Shown here piece after piece: positions 1-5,075 of a stretch of 5,075 nucleotides of DNA. The stretch is taken from assembly GCA_045646245.1 (NCBI GenBank), contig JAZRKJ010000074.1, forward strand, positions 1-5,075, given 5' to 3'. Made by a program: the position numbers and the translations under genes. The stretch is from SIG607 sp045646245 (lineage in GTDB: Bacteria; Bacillota; Clostridia; Oscillospirales; Acutalibacteraceae). Each line of letters opens with the position of its first letter. The first letter of the stretch is position 1. A model generated the notes under the pieces. The model saw only the letters and a list, made by a program, of their open reading frames with translations. It did no database searches and was not told the origin of the DNA.

Positions 1-52
1 CCCAGCCCTACGCAAAATATAATTCCTAAAATAACACTACCCTTTTTAAACA

Positions 53-104
53 AAAAACGGCACCTCTCTTCAAACTGTCTTCAAGAAGAGTATATGCCGT
101 TTTT
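53..104 (-). terminator. Rho-independent terminator after the oxidoreductase gene, probably bidirectional
   Basis: The arms AAAAACGGCA (53-62) and TGCCGTTTTT (95-104) form a perfect 10-bp outer stem. After a small internal loop, CTCTTC (66-71) pairs with GAAGAG (85-90). Read on the minus strand, the stem starts 6 bases after the stop codon of the oxidoreductase gene and ends in a run of six T. The A-run on one side and T-run on the other also make it usable on the plus strand, so it could serve a converging gene to the left of the window. Confidence 0.8.
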
Positions 105-110
105 AAGCTT

Positions 111-1100
111 TTAATTATAAAATTTTATATCCGCCTGAAGCCGCATTGCTTCCATTACGGCGCACACCGTAAGGGACAAACGGCACATTTCTCCGTACTC
201 CTCTGCCGTTCCTTCTCTGTCGGTTATATAACGGTAAAAATCTTTCGCTTCATAGCTCATAAGTTCTTCCTTACTCATAACGCCCGCAAGTTGCTGCGTT
301 TCTCCGTCTACAGTTATACAAACGTCATCGTATTTAGAAATATGGCCTATAGAGATTTTTCCCATATCGCCCAGTATTTCACTCGGCAAATCACTTTGGC
401 AGGTTTTAGAGGAAATAATAGAAACGATATGGTCATAATATTTAAAGGATGAGTTTATAACCGAATCGCTTCCGCTTTCCATAAAAGAGGCTTGGGTAGA
501 AATAATTTCGGGAAGCCCGAAAAGGTCAATTGCGGGATAAACGCAATAAATTCCTAAATCCATTAAAGTGCCGGTAGCAAACTTTGGATTAAAAATATTT
601 GGGTTTTTACCTAATAAGTAATCACGGTATTTGCTTGAATGTTGGCAAAACTGAAAACGCGAGCTTTGAATTCTGCCTATTCTTCCCAACGCTTCCTTTA
701 TTTTTTTACGGGCGGGTAAATGAATAGGAATAATTGCTTCCATAAAGATTACGTTGTTTTCCCTTGCGGCATCGCTAAGCTTCATAAACTGTTCTTCGTT
801 AATTACAATAGGCTTTTCCACAATAACGTGTTTCCCGTTTTGAACCATAAGTAAGGCTTGTTCAAAATGAAGTGAATTAGGACTTGCAATATATACTGCG
901 TCAATATTATCCGATTTTGCCATTAAATCAAGGTCGGTAAAAATTTGCGCATCTTTACCCACTTCACGAAGAAATTCTTCCCCTCTGCTTTTTTCCCTTG
1001 AATACACAGCGGTCAAAGTATAACATTCAGGCAATAAATCAATTCCGCCTATAAAAGCGCGGGTTATCCAGCTTGTGCCGATAGTAGCCAGTTTAATCAT
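111..1100 (-). CDS. Gfo/Idh/MocA family NAD(P)-dependent oxidoreductase
   Basis: This 329-residue protein has the usual length for the Gfo/Idh/MocA family, cytoplasmic dehydrogenases acting on sugars, inositols, diols and related polyols. The N-terminal Rossmann fold (about residues 1-120) opens with a beta strand and the turn GTSWIT (8-13), where many relatives have GxGxxA. It continues with YIASPNSLH (70-78) and the family hallmark EKP (95-97), which contacts the nicotinamide and supplies the conserved lysine K96. The C-terminal alpha/beta domain carries GTLMDLGIY (177-185), matching the family's substrate-side motif GGxLxDLGxY with the second G replaced by T. The MEA...LPAxKKI stretch (120-134) is typical of the dihydrodiol-dehydrogenase-like branch. 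The substrate cannot be read from sequence. The start at 1100 has only a weak purine-rich ribosome site (GAG, 7 nt upstream). No convincing promoter is visible in the 59 bp after secF, so expression may come from read-through past the hairpin at 1122-1155. Family confidence is high; specific function is unknown. Confidence 0.93.
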   Translation of the reverse strand: MIKLATIGTSWITRAFIGGIDLLPECYTLTAVYSREKSRGEEFLREVGKDAQIFTDLDLMAKSDNIDAVYIASPNSLHFEQALLMVQNGKHVIVEKPIVINEEQFMKLSDAARENNVIFMEAIIPIHLPARKKIKEALGRIGRIQSSRFQFCQHSSKYRDYLLGKNPNIFNPKFATGTLMDLGIYCVYPAIDLFGLPEIISTQASFMESGSDSVINSSFKYYDHIVSIISSKTCQSDLPSEILGDMGKISIGHISKYDDVCITVDGETQQLAGVMSKEELMSYEAKDFYRYITDREGTAEEYGEMCRLSLTVCAVMEAMRLQADIKFYN

Positions 1101-1121
1101 AGCAAAACTCTTTTCCGTAAA

Positions 1122-1155
1122 TTTAAAGCCGACTTTTATTTAAGTCGGCTTTAAA
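1122..1155 (-). terminator. Perfect 14-bp hairpin between secF and the oxidoreductase gene
   Basis: TTTAAAGCCGACTT (1122-1135) and AAGTCGGCTTTAAA (1142-1155) are perfect inverted repeats around a 6-base loop. On the minus strand the hairpin lies 4 bases after the secF stop codon and about 20 bases before the oxidoreductase start. The stem is preceded by an A-rich stretch, but it is followed only by CTTTAAATTT, not a clean T-run, so termination of the secDF transcript may be partial. It could equally protect the secDF mRNA 3' end while letting some transcription continue. Confidence 0.65.
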
Positions 1156-1159
1156 AATT

Positions 1160-2101
1160 TTATTTTTTCTTTGCGTCCAATTTGTTTCTCCAAACAACCC
1201 AAAGAGGAGTTGAAATAAATATAGAAGAAATACAGCCGGACAGAAGTCCGAATACCATGGGAATAGCAAAGGGACGAAGTGAAGTAAGACCGTAAATTTC
1301 GGAAACCACAATAATTGTAATAACCGCAAGAACGGTAGTTGTAGTGGTTACAATGTTTCTTGCAATAACGTCGTGAAGACTCTTGTTAACCATTTGCGCA
1401 AGAGTAAGACCTTCGGTAATCTTTTTGTTTTCACGAACCGAGTCGTAAACAACGATTGTATCGTTAAGAGAATAACCGAGGATTGTAAGAACAACCGCAA
1501 TGTAGTTCATATCTATGGGCAAACGGAAAGCAACGCAAGCGATAAAGGAAACCGCAACGTCAAGTACCAAAGCAACAAGCGCGGTAAGAGCGGCGGTAAC
1601 ACCACCGATTTTGCGGAATCTGAACCCAACGTAGATTACCACAAGAATCGCAACCACGATTACAGCGGCAAGAGCCTTAATAAAGAAAGATGTTGCAAGA
1701 GTGGGGTTAATAGAAGCCGAATTGTAAACAGAAACGTTATTATCGGCGTACTTTTCCTGCATAGCCTTCAAGAAAGCATCCTGAGCGTCGGCGGTAACAG
1801 CTTCGTTATCAACGAGAGAAACGGTAATGGTATAGGTGTTACCCGCAATGGAAGCACCCTTGGTAACGTTTGCGTCCGCTTTGATGTGTTCGGTAACAAG
1901 CGCTTTTACGTCTTCAACGTTAATGTCGGCAATTTTGCCTTCTTCGAACTGATAGTTATAAGTAAGAACGGTACCGCCCTTAAAGTCAATGCTGAGTTTT
2001 GCGCCGAATATAGCGGTAACAGCAATACCTGCTACAATAATTGCGGCGTATACAATAAGAACCCATTTAAGAGGTTTGTTGAAATCGAATTTTTTAGCCA
2101 T
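1160..2101 (-). CDS. secF: Protein translocase subunit SecF
   Basis: SecF, 313 residues, is the partner of SecD in the membrane complex that uses the ion motive force to pull exported proteins through SecYEG. The first membrane segment spans about residues 12-32. The family signature follows in the form SIDFKGGT (37-44), where most SecF proteins have GIDFxGGT. An external domain covers about 45-135, then five membrane segments fill about 139-305. The fourth transmembrane region holds LGYSLNDTIVVYDSVREN (208-225), including D214, which aligns with the aspartate implicated in proton passage in SecDF. The later motif RNIVTTTTTVL (a variant of R-T-I-x-T-S-x-T-T) and the SSIFISTPLW end are also SecF-like. 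I chose the ATG at 2101 because GGAGGT lies 7 nt upstream and MAKKFDF begins the conserved region. The frame stays open to 2185, but those 28 extra residues would lie entirely inside secD and are not SecF-like. The start overlaps the secD stop by 8 nt, implying translational coupling. Confidence 0.97.
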   Translation of the reverse strand: MAKKFDFNKPLKWVLIVYAAIIVAGIAVTAIFGAKLSIDFKGGTVLTYNYQFEEGKIADINVEDVKALVTEHIKADANVTKGASIAGNTYTITVSLVDNEAVTADAQDAFLKAMQEKYADNNVSVYNSASINPTLATSFFIKALAAVIVVAILVVIYVGFRFRKIGGVTAALTALVALVLDVAVSFIACVAFRLPIDMNYIAVVLTILGYSLNDTIVVYDSVRENKKITEGLTLAQMVNKSLHDVIARNIVTTTTTVLAVITIIVVSEIYGLTSLRPFAIPMVFGLLSGCISSIFISTPLWVVWRNKLDAKKK

Positions 2102-3470
2102 TTCTCTTACCTCCGTAAAGCCAGGGTTTGCGCAGGAACTTAATCTGTGAAAGACTCTTAAGCATCCACTTGGAGCAAAGAACACCCATTATAAGGTTGA
2201 ATATAACACCGATAAGGAGTGTATAACCGAAGGAGTAAATAGAACCTGCAATAGAAGCACCGAAGAGCCAAGAGAACAAGGGATAGAATATAATACCCGA
2301 AGTACCGAAGGCGCCCATAAGGACAAATGCAACTATAAGAATTGTTACGTTACCGTCGATAATAGCGCTGAGCGAGTTTTTGAAACCGTTGTTAATTGCA
2401 CCGTCAATGGTTCTGCCGGTTTTGAATTCCTGACGAATTCTTTCAGCGGCAATAACGTTACAGTCAACACCAACACCGATAGAAAGGATAATACCCGCAA
2501 TACCGGGGATGGTAAGAGTGAAGCTGTCAACACCGGGGAAGAAACCGGAAATTGCGGCGATAGAACCCGCAAGCTGACCGAGGAGAGCAATAGAAGCTAC
2601 AACGCCGTTTAAACGGTAGCGAAGTATCATAATTAAGCAAATAACACCGAAGGCAATAGCACCCGCAATAAGCATAACGTTAAGAGCATTTGCACCGAGA
2701 GTTGCTGAAACGATAGACAGCTTACTGTCGTCAACGCTTAAAGCAAAAGGCAAAGCACCCGCGTTAATCTTGTTAGCTAAATCAGCCGCTGCTTCGTTAC
2801 TTTCCATACCGGTAATAATAGCCTCACCGTCGGTAATTGTTGCCTGAACGGTAGGAGCAGTAATAACGTTGCCATCCATACAAATAGCAATCTGACCGTT
2901 TGAAGAAGCAAGCTCTGCGGTAGCAGTAGCAAAAATCTTGCTGGCTTCTGAATCAAGGTCAAGCGCAACTACCCAACCGTTTTGTTCTTCGTATACCGCG
3001 GTAGCATTTTCTACGTGCTCACCGGTAAAAAGAATTGCGTTTTCATCGTAAGTAGCAGATTTACAGAAAGTAAGCTCCGCAGTTTCTCCCAAAGACGCAA
3101 CAGCGGCAGCAGGGTCCATTTCGCTGTCGTTTGCAGCCCAGGGGAAGCGAACAACTATTTGGTGATTTTCGTTGTCAGCGTAAATTTCATAGTCGGTTAT
3201 GTTCTGTCCAACCATACGGGTGTCAATAATAGTCTTTGCGGCTTCCATATCCTCGTCAGTAATTTCACTGTCGGGAATATCAGGAGTAAATACCGCTTCA
3301 ACACCACCGCGAATATCGATACCCCAGCGAATTTCAGAAGCACCCTTTACGTAAACGTTGCGGGTGTCTCCTTTCCAGCTTTCAATACCGAAAAATGCAG
3401 TGTAGGTCAGAACAAGAATCAGTAAGAAAACTACGAAAAACGTAATTTTACTTGGTCTTTTGTTCTTCAT
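2094..3470 (-). CDS. secD: Protein translocase subunit SecD
   Basis: SecD, 458 residues, is the larger membrane subunit of the SecDF export helper; its external domain is thought to grip emerging proteins and move with ion flow. An N-terminal membrane segment (about 9-28) is followed by the conserved GIDIRGGVEAVF (50-61) and a large external region (about 62-260) ending in the typical NKINAGALPFAL (233-244). Five membrane segments follow (about 264-284, 289-311, 318-341, 366-388, 408-432). The fourth carries TIPGIAGIILSIGVGVDCNV (320-339) and then ERIRQE (343-348); D336 is the expected ion-conducting aspartate, and C337 replaces the common alanine. IIDGNVT (370-376) is the usual IxDxNxT motif. 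The loop between the last two helices looks about 19 residues longer than in well-known SecD proteins. The length matches Gram-positive SecD encoded separately from SecF, unlike the fused SecDF of Bacillus subtilis. The start is supported by GGAGG 7 nt upstream. It is first in the secD-secF operon with its own promoter. Confidence 0.97.
   Translation of the reverse strand: MKNKRPSKITFFVVFLLILVLTYTAFFGIESWKGDTRNVYVKGASEIRWGIDIRGGVEAVFTPDIPDSEITDEDMEAAKTIIDTRMVGQNITDYEIYADNENHQIVVRFPWAANDSEMDPAAAVASLGETAELTFCKSATYDENAILFTGEHVENATAVYEEQNGWVVALDLDSEASKIFATATAELASSNGQIAICMDGNVITAPTVQATITDGEAIITGMESNEAAADLANKINAGALPFALSVDDSKLSIVSATLGANALNVMLIAGAIAFGVICLIMILRYRLNGVVASIALLGQLAGSIAAISGFFPGVDSFTLTIPGIAGIILSIGVGVDCNVIAAERIRQEFKTGRTIDGAINNGFKNSLSAIIDGNVTILIVAFVLMGAFGTSGIIFYPLFSWLFGASIAGSIYSFGYTLLIGVIFNLIMGVLCSKWMLKSLSQIKFLRKPWLYGGKRNG
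2109..2114 (-). promoter_or_regulatory. Ribosome binding site of secF, inside the end of secD
   Basis: On the minus strand GGAGGT stands 7 nt before the ATG at 2101. It lies within the last codons of secD and decides the secF start: the longer open frame beginning at 2185 has no reason to be used. The overlap ATGGCTAA contains both the secF start and the secD stop. Confidence 0.9.
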
Positions 3471-3477
3471 TACAAGT

Positions 3478-3482
3478 CCTCC
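3478..3482 (-). promoter_or_regulatory. Ribosome binding site of secD
   Basis: GGAGG on the minus strand sits 7 nt before the ATG at 3470, an optimal Shine-Dalgarno match and spacing. It fixes the secD start. The 5' leader implied by the promoter at 3506-3534 is only about 30 nt. Confidence 0.9.
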
Positions 3483-3505
3483 GATTTTTTTAAAATAACA
3501 TAATA

Positions 3506-3534
3506 ATTATACAGTTTTACTGTAAAAAAGTCAA
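3506..3534 (-). promoter_or_regulatory. Sigma-A type promoter of secD-secF
   Basis: On the minus strand TTGACT (3534-3529) and a perfect TATAAT (3511-3506) are separated by exactly 17 bp, one base from the full sigma-70/sigma-A consensus. Transcription would begin near 3499, giving a leader of about 30 nt that contains the GGAGG of secD. No terminator is visible between the aminotransferase stop (3559) and this promoter, so some read-through into secDF is also possible. Confidence 0.85.
3510..3524 (-). promoter_or_regulatory. 15-bp palindrome in the secD promoter spacer, candidate operator
   Basis: On the minus strand this reads TACAGTAAAACTGTA: 6-bp perfect inverted arms (TACAGT/ACTGTA) around AAA. 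It fills most of the region between -35 and -10 and overlaps two bases of the -10 box, a position where a bound repressor would block RNA polymerase. The arms resemble TACA/TGTA half-sites used by several repressor families, but the spacing does not match the TACAnnTGTA box of BlaI/CopY-type regulators. Its role as an operator is inference; a chance palindrome in AT-rich DNA is possible. Confidence 0.4.
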
Positions 3535-3558
3535 TCTCTATTTGCCCATTCGCAAGTT

Positions 3559-4830
3559 TTAGCCCAAAAGCTTTTCAAGAGCCGCATATTTAACCGATAC
3601 GCAAAGCACGGCGGAAGCCTTTTTAATCTCTTCAACCGGCGGGAAAGAAGGAGCAATACGTATATTACTGTCGTCGGGGTCGTAACCGTAAGGATAGGTA
3701 GCGCCCACTTTTGTGAGTATCATACCCGCGCCCGCACAAAGCTCTTCTACCCTTTTGGCGCATCCGTTCATTACGTTAAGGCTTATAAAGTAGCCGCCGT
3801 TGGGTTTATTCCAGGAAGCAATACCCAGTCCGCCAAGTTCTTTTTCCATTTCGTCAAGAACACATTCGAATTTAGGACGCAAAATATCGGCGTGTTTTTT
3901 CATATGAACCTTTACTTCGTCAACGTTTTTAAACATTCTTGCGTGTCTTAACTGACTCAACTTATCGGGGCCGATAGTCTGACAATTAAGTCTTCTTTTT
4001 ATAAGCGCCACATTATTGGGGCTTGCCGCTTCGGCAGCCACACCCGCGCCGGGATAGGTTATTTTGGAAGTTGATGTGAACATAATCACCAAATCAGGAT
4101 TACCGGCTTTTACACATTCATCGTAAATATTCAAAAGGTCGTCGCCTTTTTCGTAAAGGTCGTGAATTACATAAGCGTTATCCCAGAAAATGCGGAAGTC
4201 GTCAGCCGCAGGCTTCATATTCGCAAGGCGTTTAACCACTTGGTCGCTGTAAGTTATTCCCGAAGGGTTGGAATACTTGGGAACGCACCACATACCTTTA
4301 ACCGAAGAATCTTTTATAAGCTCTTCTACTTTGTCCATATCGGGACCTTCGGCATTGGTGGGAACGGGAATCATTTTAATTCCGAAATGCTCGGTAATGG
4401 CGAAATGACGGTCGTAACCGGGAACGGGACAAAGGAACTTTATATCCCCCTGTTTCATCCAAGGCTCTCCGCCAAGGCCGTGGGTCATTGCCTGAGCAAC
4501 GGTATCGAACATCATATTAAGGGAAGAGTTACCGCCAACAATAATTTGAGAAGGCGAAAGTTTTAAAATTCCCGCAAAAAGTTCTTTTAATTCGCTAAGA
4601 CCGTCAAGACCGCCGTAGTTACGACATTCCACACCGTCTTTATTTTTAAAGCCCAATTCATTGCCAACCAAATCGAACATACACTTGCTTAAATCAATTT
4701 GGTCAATGCTGGGTTTTCCTCTCGACATATCAAGCTGAAGTCCCATTTTTTTAAGGTTTTCATATTCTTTTTTTACTTCGCTGAATTCTGCCGCCAATTC
4801 TTCGCGCGACAAATTAAGATAACTGTTCAT
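3559..4830 (-). CDS. PLP-dependent aminotransferase, class Ic aspartate aminotransferase type
   Basis: The 423-residue protein belongs to fold-type I PLP enzymes and resembles the aspartate aminotransferase-like family represented by Corynebacterium glutamicum AspT (Pfam Asp_aminotransf). The expected reaction is aspartate + 2-oxoglutarate to oxaloacetate + glutamate, in the cytoplasm. Numbered from the ATG at 4830, LDMSRGKP (33-40) is the family's N-terminal signature, and YGGLDG (72-77) and GGNSSLNMM (99-107) form the cofactor phosphate region. SNPSG (187-191) supplies N188, DNAY (217-220) the ring-binding aspartate and tyrosine, and STSK (253-256) the Schiff-base lysine K256. RIAPSFPP (391-398) provides the carboxylate-binding arginine R391. 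All key residues are present, so it should be active. The frame is open from an ATG at 4860, but that codon lies at or before the predicted transcription start, and the GGAGG site lies after it. The ATGs at 4839 (spacing 3 nt) and 4830 (spacing 12 nt) remain; MNSYLNLSREEL fits the family's usual N-terminus, so I prefer 4830. Exact substrate range is inferred. Confidence 0.92.
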   Translation of the reverse strand: MNSYLNLSREELAAEFSEVKKEYENLKKMGLQLDMSRGKPSIDQIDLSKCMFDLVGNELGFKNKDGVECRNYGGLDGLSELKELFAGILKLSPSQIIVGGNSSLNMMFDTVAQAMTHGLGGEPWMKQGDIKFLCPVPGYDRHFAITEHFGIKMIPVPTNAEGPDMDKVEELIKDSSVKGMWCVPKYSNPSGITYSDQVVKRLANMKPAADDFRIFWDNAYVIHDLYEKGDDLLNIYDECVKAGNPDLVIMFTSTSKITYPGAGVAAEAASPNNVALIKRRLNCQTIGPDKLSQLRHARMFKNVDEVKVHMKKHADILRPKFECVLDEMEKELGGLGIASWNKPNGGYFISLNVMNGCAKRVEELCAGAGMILTKVGATYPYGYDPDDSNIRIAPSFPPVEEIKKASAVLCVSVKYAALEKLLG

Positions 4831-4842
4831 AAAAAACATTTT

Positions 4843-4847
4843 CCTCC
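4843..4847 (-). promoter_or_regulatory. Ribosome binding site of the aminotransferase gene, awkwardly spaced
   Basis: GGAGG on the minus strand lies 3 nt before the ATG at 4839 and 12 nt before the ATG at 4830; neither is the usual 5-9 nt. It lies downstream of the ATG at 4860 and therefore argues against that longest start. Confidence 0.7.
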
Positions 4848-4863
4848 ATTCTATATCCATAGA

Positions 4864-4892
4864 ATTATACTATATTTTGAAGCATTTTTCAA
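4864..4892 (-). promoter_or_regulatory. Sigma-A type promoter of the aminotransferase gene
   Basis: On the minus strand TTGAAA (4892-4887) and a perfect TATAAT (4869-4864) are 17 bp apart. The transcript would start at about 4856-4858, giving a leader of only about 20-30 nt. An imperfect-length dyad, TTGAA-(6)-TTCAA (4892-4877), overlaps the -35 box; it is short and may be chance. Confidence 0.8.
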
Positions 4893-4995
4893 GATATATT
4901 TTCCTGCAAAGCGTATAAAAACAGCCTTCACGAACGGGAGTTGTTCTTAGGGATAAAATGCCTAAAAAAGTAAATTTTTGCGTTCTAATGTGTTA
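4893..4995. other. Intergenic stretch with no assignable element
   Basis: About 100 bp lie between the terminator of the preceding gene and the aminotransferase promoter. I see only weak inverted repeats: TTAGG/CCTAA around nine bases near 4938-4956, and GAAC/GTTC around seven bases near 4933-4947. Neither makes a convincing riboswitch, T-box or operator, and there is no open frame with a ribosome site. Because the predicted transcription start lies downstream of this stretch, it should not be part of the aminotransferase leader. Confidence 0.5.
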
Positions 4996-5032
4996 AAAAG
5001 CCGTGGTATGCGTCAGCATTACCACGGCTTTT
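4996..5032 (-). terminator. Strong Rho-independent terminator upstream of the aminotransferase unit
   Basis: AAAAGCCGTGGTA (4996-5008) and TACCACGGCTTTT (5020-5032) form a perfect 13-bp stem, extended by TGC/GCA with one bulged T and a four-base GTCA loop. On the minus strand it is followed by a run of five T, then AACAC. It begins 6 bases after the stop codon at 5039-5041, as expected for the end of a gene entering from the right, and it insulates the aminotransferase promoter. The A/T flanks would also allow plus-strand termination. Confidence 0.85.
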
Positions 5033-5038
5033 CGCCTT

Positions 5039-5075
5039 TTATTCCACTAAAAATTTATCTTTTTTAGGTGCGAAG
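5039..5075 (-). CDS. Probable C-terminal end of an unidentified gene (partial)
   Basis: Read on the minus strand from the right edge, one frame gives FAPKKDKFLVE and then TAA, 6 bases before the strong terminator. The position of the terminator makes it very likely that a minus-strand gene ends here. A second frame ends in TAG at 5047-5049 (SHLKKINF), so the exact frame is not certain. Eleven residues are too few to identify the product. Confidence 0.4.
   Translation of the reverse strand, partial: FAPKKDKFLVE

Noticed and set aside
1..29. C-terminal end of a plus-strand gene (frames ending PALRKI or QPYAKYNS)
   Set aside because: Only 6-8 codons are visible and two frames are equally possible; not enough to call a coding feature.
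1373..2143. 256-codon open frame on the plus strand opposite secF
   Set aside because: It is antisense to a clear secF, has low-complexity Asn/Arg/Val-rich composition, no ribosome site and no recognisable domain; it is a by-product of secF codon use.
2102..2185. 28-residue N-terminal extension of SecF
   Set aside because: It lies wholly within secD, is not SecF-like, and a strong GGAGGT site points to the ATG at 2101.
2982..3425. 147-codon open frame on the plus strand opposite secD
   Set aside because: Antisense shadow of secD's external domain, without a ribosome site or recognisable family.
3510..3524. BlaI/MecI/CopY-type TACAnnTGTA operator
   Set aside because: The TACA and TGTA half-sites are seven bases apart rather than two, so the family box does not match; only a generic palindrome is reported.
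4162..4566. 134-codon open frame on the plus strand opposite the aminotransferase
   Set aside because: Antisense to a gene with a full set of catalytic motifs; no independent coding signal.
4699..4950. 83-codon open frame on the plus strand crossing the aminotransferase promoter
   Set aside because: Composition is Phe/Lys/Ile-rich as expected from AT-rich antisense DNA; it runs through the promoter of the real gene and lacks a ribosome site.
4893..4995. Possible riboswitch or T-box leader before the aminotransferase
   Set aside because: The consensus promoter lies downstream of this stretch, the hairpins are only 4-5 bp, and no conserved leader core is recognisable.

Overview
The window reads as ordinary chromosomal DNA from a low-to-moderate GC Gram-positive bacterium, most likely an uncultured gut-type clostridium (Firmicutes/Bacillota, Clostridia). 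This rests on strong GGAGG ribosome binding sites, near-consensus sigma-A promoters with 17-bp spacers, SecD and SecF encoded as two separate proteins, and a class Ic-type aspartate aminotransferase. The exact genus cannot be read from the sequence. All complete genes lie on the minus strand, so transcription runs from high to low coordinates.

Layout in transcription order (right to left): (1) 5075-5039, probable last codons of an unidentified gene, followed by a strong hairpin terminator (4996-5032); (2) 4995-4893, about 100 bp with no recognisable element; (3) a consensus promoter (4864-4892) driving a PLP-dependent aminotransferase (4830-3559); (4) a second near-consensus promoter (3506-3534) with a 15-bp palindrome between its -35 and -10 boxes, driving secD (3470-2094) and secF (2101-1160), which overlap by 8 nt; (5) a perfect 14-bp stem hairpin (1122-1155); (6) a Gfo/Idh/MocA-type oxidoreductase (1100-111); (7) a terminator (53-104) whose flanks would work on either strand. 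The remaining 52 bases at the left edge hold nothing assignable.

Functionally, SecD and SecF form one inner-membrane machine that helps SecYEG/SecA export proteins using the proton (or sodium) motive force. The aminotransferase links aspartate/oxaloacetate to glutamate/2-oxoglutarate, and the oxidoreductase is a sugar- or diol-type NAD(P)-dependent dehydrogenase of unknown substrate. No metabolic link between the three is evident; they look like neighbouring housekeeping units. I see no mobile element, CRISPR array, tRNA, rRNA or new defence-type system. The points most worth a second look are the palindrome inside the secD promoter, an apparent extra segment between the last two membrane helices of SecD, and the aminotransferase start, where promoter position argues against the longest reading frame.
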